Source: a bacterium (GTDB taxonomy: Bacteria > Spirochaetota > JAHITG01). Taken from it: a stretch of 6,076 bases of DNA. Both the position numbers and the translations under genes were made by a program. This document shows positions 5,714 through 6,076 of this stretch, piece after piece. How positions within the stretch are numbered: the stretch's first letter is position 1; every line of letters begins with the position of its first letter. Under the pieces are notes generated by a model. That model was not told the DNA's origin, searched no databases, and saw nothing but the letters and a program-made list of their open reading frames with translations. The stretch is from the NCBI GenBank assembly GCA_028711675.1, contig JAQTRT010000197.1:1-6076 (forward strand), in the 5' to 3' direction.

Positions 5714-5790
5714 AAGGCGATAAAGGCTGTAAAGACAATAAAGGTTTTAAAGAAAAAAAATTAACCTTTACTGCCTTTATAGCCTTTTAA
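5714..5790. repeat. Inverted array of 9-nt AAAGG-type units between pyrE and purM (copy B)
   Basis: The left arm reads as 9-nt units AAGGCGATA (5714), AAGGCTGTA (5723), AAGACAATA (5732), AAGGTTTTA (5741). After an A-rich centre, the right arm (5761-5790) carries TTAACCTTTA, CTGCCTTTAT and AGCCTTTTAA, complementary at the same period but with fewer units. It is the same family as the array after pyrR, with the same arm order. It begins at the pyrE stop; AAGGCGTGA at 5702-5710, containing the stop codon, looks like one more unit. The purM ribosome-binding site follows at once. A polymorphic A run (5752-5760) sits at the hairpin centre. Confidence 0.8.
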
Positions 5791-5808
5791 ATTAGGAGGA
5801 TCAATCAG

Positions 5809-6076
5809 ATGACGACATACAAGAAAGCCGGAGTGGATATTGACAAGGCTAATCTGTTCGTGAAGAAAATAAAACAGATCGCGCCCCATATCGGAGGCTT
5901 TTCCGGGCTTTATCCCCTGGATAAGAAGGTCATGCTCTCCGGTTCATGCGACGGGGTCGGGACCAAGCTGAAGATCGCGCATCTTTTAAAGAAACACAAT
6001 ACCATCGGCATTGACCTTGTGGCCATGAACGTGAATGACGTTGTCTGCTGCGGGGCCAGGCCTCTTTTCTTCCTCG
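5809..6076 (+). CDS. purM: Phosphoribosylformylglycinamidine cyclo-ligase (AIR synthetase, PurM), 5' part only
   Basis: ATP-dependent ring closure of FGAM to AIR in purine synthesis. Eighty-nine residues are visible before the window edge, about a quarter of the usual 330-350. They show YKKAGVDID (residues 4-12), GGFSGL, CDGVGTKLKIA with Asp48 of the nucleotide/Mg site, IGIDLVAMNVND (66-77) and CCGARPLFFL. This order is diagnostic of PurM over PurL or other members of the superfamily. TAGGAGGA at 5793-5800, 8 nt before the ATG, supports the start. A Cys (residue 47) stands where Thr is more common before DGVGTK. It follows pyrE on the same strand with only the repeat array between, so co-transcription is plausible but could be modulated by that hairpin. 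Confidence 0.95.
   Translation, partial: MTTYKKAGVDIDKANLFVKKIKQIAPHIGGFSGLYPLDKKVMLSGSCDGVGTKLKIAHLLKKHNTIGIDLVAMNVNDVVCCGARPLFFL

Noticed and set aside
5714..5790. CRISPR array
   Set aside because: Units are 9 nt, contiguous and inverted between arms, with no unique spacers and no cas genes nearby.

Overview
This window holds most of a de novo pyrimidine (UMP) biosynthesis operon, all on the + strand. The order is pyrR (3' end only) - pyrB - pyrC - pyrK - pyrD - pyrF - pyrE - purM (5' end only). It matches the classic Bacillus-type pyr order, except that carA and carB (carbamoyl-phosphate synthase) are absent between pyrC and pyrK and purM, a purine gene, follows pyrE. Base composition is moderate, start codons are mostly ATG, and the PyrK/class 1B PyrD pair points to an NAD-linked dihydroorotate dehydrogenase. 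The lineage cannot be fixed from the sequence. Short-period repeats of this style between genes remind me of candidate-phylum and deltaproteobacterial genomes (for example Omnitrophota-like), but that is a guess.

Layout: 2-154 is the C-terminus of PyrR. 155-248 is an inverted array of 9-nt AAAGG units. 249-326 is a short spacer with no convincing promoter. 327-1274 is pyrB, overlapped by pyrC (GTG start at 1255) to 2550. pyrK (2554-3357) and pyrD (3348-4280) are packed tightly. The 3' end of pyrD runs into a patch of short repeats (4237-4299) and overlaps a candidate promoter (4183-4210). pyrF (start best placed at 4353) ends at 5018, exactly where a GGAATCAG-type inverted repeat begins (5018-5120). 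pyrE (5138-5710) is followed by a second 9-nt AAAGG inverted array (about 5714-5790), then purM from 5809 to the window edge.

Function: PyrB condenses carbamoyl phosphate with aspartate, PyrC cyclises carbamoyl aspartate to dihydroorotate, and PyrD with PyrK oxidises this to orotate. PyrE adds phosphoribose from PRPP to give OMP, and PyrF decarboxylates OMP to UMP. All six enzymes carry the expected signature motifs and look intact. PyrR would be the uridylate-responsive regulator; its leader target, if present, should lie upstream of this window.

The least ordinary part is between the genes. Junctions with overlapping or nearly touching genes (BC, CK, KD) carry no repeats. Every wider junction (R/B, D/F, F/E, E/purM) is occupied by short-period, mostly palindromic repeats that start at or within a few bases of the upstream stop codon. 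In pyrD such a repeat appears to have been captured as the protein's C-terminal tail. I see no dedicated new protein system here: the enzymes are standard and the interest lies in these repeats.
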